DNA of 64,000 nucleotides from CAWCDJ01 sp963794265 (GTDB taxonomy: Bacteria; Acidobacteriota; Terriglobia; Bryobacterales; Bryobacteraceae): contig CAWCDJ010000003.1 in assembly GCA_963794265.1 (NCBI GenBank), positions 1,116,001 through 1,180,000 of the forward strand, in the 5' to 3' direction. The notes beneath the pieces are model-generated. The model was not told the DNA's origin and made no database searches. It worked only from the letters and a program-made list of their open reading frames with translations. Positions 1 to 7,749 of the stretch are shown here, one piece after another. A program made the translations under genes and the position numbers. Within the stretch, counting starts at the first letter, position 1. The number at the start of each line of letters is the position of its first letter.

Positions 1-2
1 AG

Positions 3-221
3 GCTCTGCTCGACAACCGCAAGCGCTACGAAGAGATGGTGGCGGCCGAAGGCGAGGACGCTGTTTTCGCGAGGGAGCCGAAGGCCCGCGGCTACCTGCG
101 CCCGCGCGAAGGCTACCGCCTGTTCGAGCAGCGGCAAACGCTGGTAGAGCGGCTTACCCTGGATGTCCGCGCCAACCGGGAGTGGCTGTTCCAGAGCCTG
201 AATTACCCGCTGCCGCAATAG
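3..221 (+). CDS. C-terminal end of an unrecognised protein (partial)
   Basis: An open frame enters from the left edge (first full codon at base 3) and stops with TAG at 219-221, leaving about 72 residues. The visible part is charged and rich in Arg, Glu and Leu, with no membrane segment and no motif I recognise; it ends in NYPLPQ. The internal ATG at 36 is probably not a true start, because the same frame is open through the window edge with similar composition. Nothing indicates a function. It is transcribed toward the minus-strand meaB operon, so the two units converge in the roughly 110 bp that follow. Confidence 0.55.
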   Translation, partial: ALLDNRKRYEEMVAAEGEDAVFAREPKARGYLRPREGYRLFEQRQTLVERLTLDVRANREWLFQSLNYPLPQ

Positions 222-332
222 CCGTGACCGCCGGCGCCTATCGCCGCGCGCCCGTGGAAGCCCCCGTCAGCACACCGAACTGGAACTCATGGTCCGCGGC
301 GTCCTCCGTGAACGGCAGCGGCATAAGTTGAT

Positions 333-1370
333 TCAGTTCTCCTTACGAAACAGCGCCAATAACTCGCGGCTTGCGGTGAACGGGGTAGCGCGGCCGTGGC
401 GGACGTCTTCTTCGAGCTCCGCCAGCCTGCGTGCCACGCTCCGGTTTCGTCGCATTTCCCTTTCGAGCCCAAGAAACACGAGCTCCCGCATCCAGGCGAG
501 CGCCTGCCGCGACCGCAGATCGGCGAGCCTGCCCGTGGATTCGAAATGGTCCCGGTGCTCCAGGATCATGCTCCAGATTTCGCGGACGCCCTCGCCGGTC
601 ACCGCCGAGCACGTGACTACGCGCGGCAGCCACCCGGATGCCGGGGCGGGGAACAGATGCAGCGCGCTCGCGTATTCCACCCGGGCCCGCTCCGCCCTGG
701 TTTTGTTCTCGCCATCCGCCTTGTTGATGGCGATCGCATCCACCATCTCGATGATGCCGCGCTTGGTCCCTTGCAGTTCATCGCCCGCTCCGGAGATCAG
801 CAGCAGCAGAAAAAAATCCGACATCGAGCGGACCGCGGTCTCCGACTGGCCCACACCCACGGTCTCGATCAGGACGTTCGAATAACCGGCCGCTTCGCAA
901 AGCAGGATCGTCTCGCGCGTGCGCGGCGCAACCCCGCCCAACTGGCCGCGCGACGACGACGGCCGGATGAACGCGTTCTCCTCCAGGCACAGCCTTTCCA
1001 TGCGCGTCTTATCGCCCAGGATGCTGCCGCCCGAAACCGGGCTTGCGGGGTCTACGCTCAGCACCGCCACCTTTTCGCCGCGCTCGCGCACCAGATACAT
1101 GCCGAGCGTATCCGTGAAGGTGCTCTTGCCCGCCCCGGGAACCCCCGTGATTCCGATGCGCCGCGATGTGCCGGTGTAGGGCAGGATGCCATCCAGCAGG
1201 CGCGCCCCCAGTTCCATATCGTCCGGCAGGTCGCTTTCGACAAGCGTGATGGCTCGGGCCAGGGTCACGCGGTCGCCGCTTCGCACACCTTCGATATAAA
1301 GGTCCAGCGGAAGTCTGCCGCGCCGCAATGCCACTGCTTCGCCCGCTTTACGATGCACGAACGCTGCCAA
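333..1370 (-). CDS. meaB: Methylmalonyl-CoA mutase-associated GTPase MeaB (ArgK family)
   Basis: A 345-residue G3E-type P-loop GTPase that protects and reloads the B12 cofactor of methylmalonyl-CoA mutase. Visible motifs: Walker A GVPGAGKST at residues 76-84, a switch segment RGQLGGVAPRTRET, the family signature IETVGVGQSE, and the base-specificity motif NKAD. Length is normal for the family. It is the last gene of the operon and overlaps mutB by 23 bp, which fits translational coupling and its role as mutase chaperone. The start used is TTG at 1370 with only a weak ribosome site; GTG at 1358 is an alternative. No damage seen. Confidence 0.95.
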   Translation of the reverse strand: MAAFVHRKAGEAVALRRGRLPLDLYIEGVRSGDRVTLARAITLVESDLPDDMELGARLLDGILPYTGTSRRIGITGVPGAGKSTFTDTLGMYLVRERGEKVAVLSVDPASPVSGGSILGDKTRMERLCLEENAFIRPSSSRGQLGGVAPRTRETILLCEAAGYSNVLIETVGVGQSETAVRSMSDFFLLLLISGAGDELQGTKRGIIEMVDAIAINKADGENKTRAERARVEYASALHLFPAPASGWLPRVVTCSAVTGEGVREIWSMILEHRDHFESTGRLADLRSRQALAWMRELVFLGLEREMRRNRSVARRLAELEEDVRHGRATPFTASRELLALFRKEN

Positions 1371-3492
1371 ACAGGGTGTCCAGAATCGTCTGCGCGCAAT
1401 CCGGAACCGGGCTGCCCGGGCCGAATACGCCCGCTACTCCCGCCTCCCGCAGGAACGAATAATCCTGCGGTGGAATTACGCCGCCGACGAACACCAGGAT
1501 ATCGCCGCGCCCGAGCCGCTTCAGTTCCGCCAGCACTTCGGGCACCAGGGACTTGTGGCCGCCTGCCAGGCTGGAGACGCCGAGCACATGGACGTCGTTT
1601 TCCGCGGCCATGCGGGCGGCCTCGCGCGGCGTCTGGAACAACGGGCCTACGTCCACGTCGAAGCCCAGGTCCGCGAAGGCGGTGGCGATCACTTTGGCGC
1701 CGCGGTCATGCCCATCCTGGCCCAGTTTGGCCACCAGGATCCTGGGCCGCCGGCCCTCGGCTGCCGCGAATTCTTCGGCCCGCTCGCGTGCCGTCCGGAA
1801 CTTTGGGTCGTCCTCGCTCTCCGAGGAGTAGACGCCCGAAATCGTCCGGTTCACCGCAGTGTACCGCCCGAAGACCTTCTCCAGAGCCATCGAGATCTCG
1901 CCCAGCGTAGCACGAGACCGCGCCGCCCGCACCGCGAGATCGAGCAAATTGCCGGATCCGCTGCGGCCGCAATTGGTGAGCGCCTCCAGCGCCCCATCCA
2001 CCTCGGCCTGGTTGCGCGAGTTCCGCACCTGTTCGAGCCTTCGGATCTGCGATTCCCGCACCGCGCGGTTATCGACTTCCAGTACCTCGATCTCCTGCGC
2101 GCGGTTCGTCTGGTACTTATTCACACCGATAATGACCTCGCGGCCGGAATCGATGCGGGCCTGCCGCCGCGCCGCCGCTTCTTCGATGCGCATCTTCGGC
2201 AAGCCGGTCTCGATCGCCTTGGTCATTCCGCCCAGCATCTCGACTTCCTGGATATGGTGCCAGGCCTTGTGCATCAAGTCGTGCGTGAGCTTCTCCAGGT
2301 AGTAACTGCCGCCGAAAGGATCCGCCACGCGCGTGATCCCCGTTTCTTCCTGCAGATAGATCTGGGTATTCCGCGCGATGCGCGCCGAAAAATCCGTGGG
2401 CAGCGCAATGGCTTCGTCGAGCGCGTTGGTGTGGAGCGATTGCGTATGACCCAGCACCGCGGCAAGCGCCTCGATCGAGGTACGCACCACGTTGTTGAAC
2501 ACGTCCTGCGCGGTCAGGCTCCACCCGGAGGTCTGCGAGTGCGTGCGCAGCGCCATGGATTTCGGATTCTTGGGGTGGAACTGGCGGATCATTTTGGCCC
2601 ACAGCACCCGCGCCGCCCGAAGCTTGGCGATCTCCATGAAGAAGTTCATGCCGATGCCCCAGAAGAAGCTCAGCCGTGGTGCGAAATTGTCGATGTCCAG
2701 CCCCGCGGCGATCCCGGTTCGCACATACTCCAGTCCGTCCGCCAGCGTGTAGCCCAGTTCGATATCGGCCGTCGCCCCCGCTTCCTGCATGTGATAGCCG
2801 CTGATCGAGATGCAGTTGAACTTCGGCATCCGGCCCGAGCAGTAGCGGAAGATGTCGCCCACGATCCGCATCGAGGGCGCCGGCGGATAGATGTACGTGT
2901 TGCGGACCATGAACTCCTTCAGTACGTCGTTCTGAATGGTTCCGCTGAGTTTCTCCGGCGATACGCCCTGCTCCTCGGCCGCCACGATGTAGAACGCCAT
3001 GACCGGCAGCACCGCTCCGTTCATGGTCATCGAAACCGACATCTGGTCGAGCGGGATCTGGTGGAAGAGAATCTTCATGTCCTCCACCGAGTCGATCGCC
3101 ACCCCCGCTTTGCCCACGTCGCCGAACACGCGCTCGTTATCCGAATCGTAGCCGCGGTGCGTGGCGAGGTCGAATGCCACCGACAGTCCCTTTTGTCCGG
3201 CCGCCAGGTTTCGGCGATAGAACGCGTTCGATTCCTCCGCCGTCGAGAACCCGGCGTACTGCCGGATGGTCCACGGCTGCATCGCATACATCGCCGAATA
3301 GGGCCCGCGCAGGAATGGAGGCACGCCCGCGGCGTACTCCAGATGTTCCATCGCGCCCAGGTCGGCGGTCGTGTAGTACCCGTTCACGGGAATTCGCTCC
3401 GGCGTGATCCAGGCGGGAGCAGCGTCCCCCTGGGCCTGCCGGGCAGGCCGCGTCGCCGGCCGGTAATCGATCTTGGAAAAATCCGGCTTCAT
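1348..3492 (-). CDS. mutB: Methylmalonyl-CoA mutase large (catalytic) subunit
   Basis: A 714-residue adenosylcobalamin-dependent mutase interconverting (R)-methylmalonyl-CoA and succinyl-CoA. The N-terminal two thirds is the TIM-barrel substrate domain (for example RTHSQTSGWSLT and DPFGGSYYLE). The C-terminal B12-binding domain carries the base-off ligand motif DGHDRG, with the cobalt-ligating His at about residue 595, followed by GGVIPPQDY. Full length and intact. Its start ATG is 3 bp past the mutA stop, with AAGGA about 7 nt upstream. The neighbouring small subunit lacks the cobalamin motif, so this is the catalytic chain of a heterodimer. Confidence 0.97.
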   Translation of the reverse strand: MKPDFSKIDYRPATRPARQAQGDAAPAWITPERIPVNGYYTTADLGAMEHLEYAAGVPPFLRGPYSAMYAMQPWTIRQYAGFSTAEESNAFYRRNLAAGQKGLSVAFDLATHRGYDSDNERVFGDVGKAGVAIDSVEDMKILFHQIPLDQMSVSMTMNGAVLPVMAFYIVAAEEQGVSPEKLSGTIQNDVLKEFMVRNTYIYPPAPSMRIVGDIFRYCSGRMPKFNCISISGYHMQEAGATADIELGYTLADGLEYVRTGIAAGLDIDNFAPRLSFFWGIGMNFFMEIAKLRAARVLWAKMIRQFHPKNPKSMALRTHSQTSGWSLTAQDVFNNVVRTSIEALAAVLGHTQSLHTNALDEAIALPTDFSARIARNTQIYLQEETGITRVADPFGGSYYLEKLTHDLMHKAWHHIQEVEMLGGMTKAIETGLPKMRIEEAAARRQARIDSGREVIIGVNKYQTNRAQEIEVLEVDNRAVRESQIRRLEQVRNSRNQAEVDGALEALTNCGRSGSGNLLDLAVRAARSRATLGEISMALEKVFGRYTAVNRTISGVYSSESEDDPKFRTARERAEEFAAAEGRRPRILVAKLGQDGHDRGAKVIATAFADLGFDVDVGPLFQTPREAARMAAENDVHVLGVSSLAGGHKSLVPEVLAELKRLGRGDILVFVGGVIPPQDYSFLREAGVAGVFGPGSPVPDCAQTILDTLFGSVRAS

Positions 3493-3495
3493 CGG

Positions 3496-4935
3496 CTATT
3501 CCTTCATCCCCAGTCGGTTCTGCCACTCCGTCAGAGTCTGGATGGCCTCGCTCTGCACGTGAATGAACCCCTCGACGCCGGCCGCCCGGAGAGCCTCGAT
3601 CTGGTCCTTGGGATTCCCCGCCACGATGACCGGCACGTGGACGCGCGGGCAGACTTCCTGCGCCAGCGCCAGATATTCCGGGTCGGAACTGCACAGCACG
3701 ATCAGGTCCGCCGTACTACCCGCGTACTCCTCGGCTTCTTCGACGTCGAACCCCGCGCAGCCGAAGAAATTCATGCTGAAGTTCGCCCTTGCCATCCGCA
3801 TTTTCCGGTCGCCGTGCTTCAGCAGCAGCACGCGCGGATACCGGCCGGCGGCGTGAGCGTGCCGCGCCGTGCGCTCGCGGATTCTCTCAAACGGCTCGGC
3901 CAGGCGGAACTGCGGGAACCGGGAATCCTCGGGGGGCGGAGCGTCGACCTCCGGAACCTTCTCTTTTACGTTGGGGTAGTTGTTCACCCCCACCAGCGTG
4001 CGTCGCCGCAACGCCACGGCTTTTTCGCGTTCGGCCCGGGTCTTCGCCAGATCCTTCTCCACCGCGCCCGATTCGAGCGCTGCGGTATAGCCCCCTGCGG
4101 CCTCCACCTGCTGGAAGAGCTTCCAGCTTTCGCGGGCCAGCGAGTCCGTGAGCACTTCAAGATAATAGGCGCCGCCGCCAGCGTCCGCCGGCACGTCCAG
4201 GTGCGCTTCTTCGCGGAGGATCCGCTGCAGGTTCAACGCCAGGTGCTCATCGAAGCCGAAGGGCTCCACCGTCAGCCGGTCGCAGCCGCCGATTACCGCC
4301 GAAAGCGCTTCCGTGGTGGCGCGCAGCAGGTTGGTATATCGGTCATAGAGGCTCTTGTTCAGACGCGACGTCCGGACGTGGATGTGCATCCGGCAGGCAG
4401 ATTCCTGTTCCGGCCCGAACGCGGCCGCCGCCTGGGCCCACAACAGCCGCGCTGCCCGCAGTTTCGCAATCTCGAAGAAAAAGGTGGAGCCGGCCGCGAA
4501 AACGAACTCGATCTCCTCGGCCGCGCGGTCTACCGACCCGCGGAGTTCCGCCAGCGCCGCCAACCGCTCCACGCCTTCGGCCAGCGAATAGCCGAGTTCC
4601 TGTACCGCGTTGGCTCCGGCCTCATGCAGAAAATCCGCGCGGATAGAGTTCGGGCCGGGCGCCGCTTGATGGGCGATCTCCCATGCTTTTCCACTCCCGC
4701 GCACGAACGGGAACTCGCCCGGCGGCGGTTCCACCTGCGCCGCCAGGCCTTCCAGATCCTGGCTGCGGTAGTAGGGCCGTACCGGGATGCCCGCCTCGCT
4801 TCGCCAGACCAGCCGCTTCTCGTAGTCGGCACCCTTCAGGTCCTTGCGGATGGCCGCTTCCCAGTCTTCGGTCGAGACCGGGGGGAAATCGTCGCTGAGC
4901 CGCAAGACTTCGGTTCCAGACGCAATCTCAGCCAA
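3496..4935 (-). CDS. mutA: Methylmalonyl-CoA mutase small (non-catalytic) subunit
   Basis: A 479-residue homologue of the mutase large subunit. It keeps the barrel fold (RMHIHVRTSRLNKSLYD, ADAGGGAYYLEVLTDSLA), but where the large chain has DGHDRG it reads KHGDRKMR, so the cobalt-ligating His motif is lost, as expected for the MutA partner of a heterodimeric mutase. The start is TTG at 4935, supported by GAGGAGGG 5 nt upstream; it overlaps the end of the epimerase gene by 8 bp. The tight overlaps on both sides indicate one transcript with mce and mutB. Confidence 0.93.
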   Translation of the reverse strand: MAEIASGTEVLRLSDDFPPVSTEDWEAAIRKDLKGADYEKRLVWRSEAGIPVRPYYRSQDLEGLAAQVEPPPGEFPFVRGSGKAWEIAHQAAPGPNSIRADFLHEAGANAVQELGYSLAEGVERLAALAELRGSVDRAAEEIEFVFAAGSTFFFEIAKLRAARLLWAQAAAAFGPEQESACRMHIHVRTSRLNKSLYDRYTNLLRATTEALSAVIGGCDRLTVEPFGFDEHLALNLQRILREEAHLDVPADAGGGAYYLEVLTDSLARESWKLFQQVEAAGGYTAALESGAVEKDLAKTRAEREKAVALRRRTLVGVNNYPNVKEKVPEVDAPPPEDSRFPQFRLAEPFERIRERTARHAHAAGRYPRVLLLKHGDRKMRMARANFSMNFFGCAGFDVEEAEEYAGSTADLIVLCSSDPEYLALAQEVCPRVHVPVIVAGNPKDQIEALRAAGVEGFIHVQSEAIQTLTEWQNRLGMKE

Positions 4936-5395
4936 CGCCGCCCTCCTCGACCACTTCGATCAGGTAGCCGAATGCCGCGCCCGGGCTGCTCTTGGGATGA
5001 ACGAAGAACACCGTGGTGCCACGCGAACCCTTGCGCGGCGCCGCGTCGATGATCTTGAATCCCTTTTCTTTCATGTAGTCGAAAGCGTTGCGGGCACTCG
5101 CCACCCGCAAGGCGACGTGAGCCAGCCCGCCGCGCCCGCCGTTCTTCTCGAGCTGTTTCGCTACCGGGGACTCGGTGCTCAGCGGCGCAAGCAACTGCAA
5201 CAGGTTCGGCCCGTCGCCGATGCGGAGAAGCACCTCGCGCACCTGGTCCGTGCCCAGCACGTCCTCGCGATGCACCTCCTGAAATCCCAATGCCCGGTAA
5301 GCCTGGACGTGCGCTTCCAGATCGCCGGGCGGCACCGACACCGCAACGTGATCGAAAAACAGAAACCCCGGCACCTGCTGAATTTCGGTATCCAT
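4928..5395 (-). CDS. mce: Methylmalonyl-CoA epimerase (VOC family)
   Basis: A 155-residue glyoxalase/VOC-fold enzyme that racemises (S)- and (R)-methylmalonyl-CoA, linking the carboxylation step to the mutase. The metal-ligand set expected for the family is present: His16 (FDHVAVSV), Gln67 (LLQLLAP), His93 (LAHVALRV) and Glu147 (YLIEVVEE). Length is typical. It lies between the biotin carrier gene and mutA, overlapping mutA by 8 bp. The ATG at 5395 directly abuts the carrier gene stop. The context makes methylmalonyl-CoA a far better substrate guess than other VOC substrates. Confidence 0.93.
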   Translation of the reverse strand: MDTEIQQVPGFLFFDHVAVSVPPGDLEAHVQAYRALGFQEVHREDVLGTDQVREVLLRIGDGPNLLQLLAPLSTESPVAKQLEKNGGRGGLAHVALRVASARNAFDYMKEKGFKIIDAAPRKGSRGTTVFFVHPKSSPGAAFGYLIEVVEEGGVG

Positions 5396-5396
5396 T

Positions 5397-5786
5397 TTAT
5401 GCGAACTCCACGACCACCTGGCCCACCTGAACGGCGTCTCCCGGGTTCACTTTGATCGCCGATACGCTTCCGCCGACCGGCGAGGTGATGTTGGTCTCCA
5501 TCTTCATGGCTTCGAGCACCAGCAGGTTGTCACCCGCCTGGATGGTCTGCCCCGGCCGGGCCACCAGCCGTACCACGATGCCCGCAACCGGGCTGCGGCA
5601 CACCTTCTCTTCGTTCACCGGCCCCGCCGGGACCGATGGTGCGGCCGCTGCGCTTCCCGCTGCCGGTATGCGGACCGGCGCGGGCTCCGCCGCGTATCCT
5701 CTGGGCGGCGTCGCACGCGTCTCCGGCTCAACCGCCTCTACGTCGACTTCGTAAGTCTTCTGGTCAATCGTGATCCTGAGCTTCAC
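5397..5786 (-). CDS. Biotin carboxyl carrier protein (1.3S-type subunit)
   Basis: A small biotinyl carrier of 129 residues from a GTG start. It has a short N-terminal domain, a Pro/Ala-rich hinge (about residues 22-58), then a biotinyl domain with EAMKMET; Lys95 is the biotinylated residue. GTG at 5786 is preferred: GGGAG lies 4 nt upstream and the start falls 8 nt after the stop of the preceding gene. An upstream start at 5846 would overlap that gene and has no ribosome site. It presumably carries CO2 between the two carboxyltransferases encoded just upstream. No biotin carboxylase domain is attached or adjacent. Confidence 0.9.
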   Translation of the reverse strand: MKLRITIDQKTYEVDVEAVEPETRATPPRGYAAEPAPVRIPAAGSAAAAPSVPAGPVNEEKVCRSPVAGIVVRLVARPGQTIQAGDNLLVLEAMKMETNITSPVGGSVSAIKVNPGDAVQVGQVVVEFA

Positions 5787-5794
5787 GGCGCTCC

Positions 5795-6127
5795 CTAATG
5801 CAATCGATGAGATGCCTGAATCCACACACGGCCCTGTTGTGCCCATGCCGGCGAGCTGACGACCCGGACCTGCCGGATGCGTACCCGCTCACCGAAAAAC
5901 GCCGCCACGCTGGCCGAGATCGCCATCAGGATATCTTCGCTGATGGACTCGGCCGGCTGCTCCGGCATTGCCGGCTCGGCCCCGGCCGGCTGCGGTTCGT
6001 CCGGGCTGACCGGCGGCGCGGACGGAGATTTCCCCTCGAGCATTGCGATCCGGTTCGCCAGTTCCGCCATTTGCGTGCGGATCTGCTCGAGAACTCCGAG
6101 AATATCGGCTATGTTTCCTTGCTCCAT
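5795..6127 (-). CDS. Small OadG-like accessory subunit of the carboxyltransferase
   Basis: A 110-residue protein. Residues 1-32 form a predicted coiled coil (MEQGNIADILGVLEQIRT and on), followed by a Pro/Glu/Ala linker (about 33-62) and a C-terminal segment AISASVAAFFGERVRIRQVR ending in WAQQGRVWIQASHR. That last segment resembles the C-terminal part of OadG/delta-type subunits of biotin-dependent decarboxylases and acyl-CoA carboxylases, but here no membrane helix precedes it. Placed between the 12S-type subunit (16-bp gap) and the carrier, it is probably an assembly or linker subunit. Family assignment is from pattern memory and is moderate only. Confidence 0.65.
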   Translation of the reverse strand: MEQGNIADILGVLEQIRTQMAELANRIAMLEGKSPSAPPVSPDEPQPAGAEPAMPEQPAESISEDILMAISASVAAFFGERVRIRQVRVVSSPAWAQQGRVWIQASHRLH

Positions 6128-6143
6128 GATCGCCGCCTCAAGT

Positions 6144-7697
6144 CTAAAGCGGCATCAGCCCGTGCTTCTTGGCCGGCCGCAATTCACGCTTGGTCTGCAG
6201 GTACTCAAGCGCCTGGGCTACGTGCTGCCTGGTCGTCTCCGGCTCGATCACGTCGTCTACCAACCGCCGGCCCGCGGCTACATACGGGTTCGAAAAGACC
6301 TTGCGGTAGTGATCGATCAATTCCCGCCGCTTCGCCGGTTTGTCCTGCGCTTCCTGAATCTCTTTCCGGAACACGATCTCAGCCGCGCCTTCCGCGCCCA
6401 TCACGGCCACCTCGGCCGTGGGCCAGGCAAACACACGGTCCGCCCCCAGGTCCTTGCCGCACATCGCCAGGTACGCTCCGCCGTATGCTTTGCGAAGGAT
6501 CACCGTGATTTTCGGGACCGTCGCCGCCGAGTACGTAAACAGCATCTTCGCCCCGTGCCGGATGATGCCGCCGTGCTCCTGCTCCACTCCCGGCAGGAAG
6601 CCCGGCACATCCACGAACGTCAGCAGCGGGATGTTGAACGCATTGCAGAACCGGATAAACCGCGACGCCTTGTTCGAAGCATCGATATCCAGCACCCCCG
6701 CCTGTACCGCGGGCTGGTTCGCGATCACTCCCACGGTGCGTCCGATGATTCTCGCGAATCCCACCACGATGTTCGTGGCGTAGCCCGATTGCACTTCGAA
6801 GAAATCGCCAAAGTCCACGACGCCGGCGATCACGTCGCGGACGTCGTAAGCTTTCCGCGTATCCACCGGCACGATCTCGTTCAGGGCCGGATTCGGATCC
6901 ACCTGGCGGTCGCCTTCTAGCCGCGGCGGATCTTCCAGATTGTTGGACGGCAGGAAGCTGAGCAGCCGCTTCGCGAGCAGAACCGCATGCCGGTCGTCTT
7001 CCGCAATGAAGTGGATAACTCCCGAACTAATCATGTGGGCCTCGGGCCCGCCCAGTTGTTCGGCAGTTACACTTTCGCCGGTAACTTGCTTGATGACCTG
7101 CGGGCCCGTGATGAACATCTGGGCCTGCCGGGTCTGGATGATGAAATCCGTCAATGCCGGGCTATAAGCTGCCCCTCCGGCGCAGGGACCGCAGATCAGT
7201 GAAATCTGCGGCACGGCGCCCGATAGCATCACGTTCGTGTAGAAAACTTTTCCGTAGCCGGAGAGCGAGTCGATCCCCTCCTGTACGCGAGCGCCGCCCG
7301 AGTCGTTGATGAATATGAAAGGAGACCCGGTCTTAAGCGCCTGTGTCATGATCTCCGATACTTTGATGGAGTGCACTTCGCCGGCGGAACCTCCGGCAAC
7401 CGTGAAATCCTGGCTGGCAAGATGCACCAGGCGCCCGTCGATCGACGCGGCGCCGGTCACCACGCCGTCTGCGGGCATGCTCTTCCCCGCCATCCCGAAC
7501 ATGGTGGACCGGTGTTCGGCGAACAGCCCGGTCTCCTGGAAGCTGCCGGTGTCCACCAGCGCGTCGACTCTCTCGCGCGCCGTCAACTTTCCCGTCTGGC
7601 GATGCTTTTCGAGCTTCTCCTTGCCGCCGCCGTTCATCAGATGCTGGCGCCGGTCGTTCAACTCGGTAAGCTTCGCCTGTATGCTATCTGTCGCCAT
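6144..7697 (-). CDS. Acyl-CoA carboxyltransferase subunit (12S transcarboxylase / propionyl-CoA carboxylase beta)
   Basis: A 517-residue crotonase-fold carboxyltransferase (AccD/PccB/MmdA family) that moves the carboxyl group between biotin and acyl-CoA. Two tandem domains are seen; signatures include the oxyanion/acyl-CoA region SGGARVQEGIDSL, CGPCAGGAAYSPA, and in the second half VDVPGFLPGVEQEHGG and AYGGAYLAMCGK. ATG at 7697 is preferred over the in-frame GTG at 7703, because GGGAG sits 5 nt before the ATG. The operon partners (mutase, epimerase) point to propionyl-/methylmalonyl-CoA as the substrate pair. Confidence 0.93.
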   Translation of the reverse strand: MATDSIQAKLTELNDRRQHLMNGGGKEKLEKHRQTGKLTARERVDALVDTGSFQETGLFAEHRSTMFGMAGKSMPADGVVTGAASIDGRLVHLASQDFTVAGGSAGEVHSIKVSEIMTQALKTGSPFIFINDSGGARVQEGIDSLSGYGKVFYTNVMLSGAVPQISLICGPCAGGAAYSPALTDFIIQTRQAQMFITGPQVIKQVTGESVTAEQLGGPEAHMISSGVIHFIAEDDRHAVLLAKRLLSFLPSNNLEDPPRLEGDRQVDPNPALNEIVPVDTRKAYDVRDVIAGVVDFGDFFEVQSGYATNIVVGFARIIGRTVGVIANQPAVQAGVLDIDASNKASRFIRFCNAFNIPLLTFVDVPGFLPGVEQEHGGIIRHGAKMLFTYSAATVPKITVILRKAYGGAYLAMCGKDLGADRVFAWPTAEVAVMGAEGAAEIVFRKEIQEAQDKPAKRRELIDHYRKVFSNPYVAAGRRLVDDVIEPETTRQHVAQALEYLQTKRELRPAKKHGLMPL

Positions 7698-7749
7698 TTC
7701 CACTCCCTGCGATTTAGTGTAACGCGCGAATAACCCGGGATACCGCGAC

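Noticed and set aside
1555..5052. 1,165-codon plus-strand open frame opposite mutB/mutA
   Set aside because: It is the antisense shadow of two well-identified genes with GC-biased codons; the translation is His/Arg-rich with no recognisable domain.
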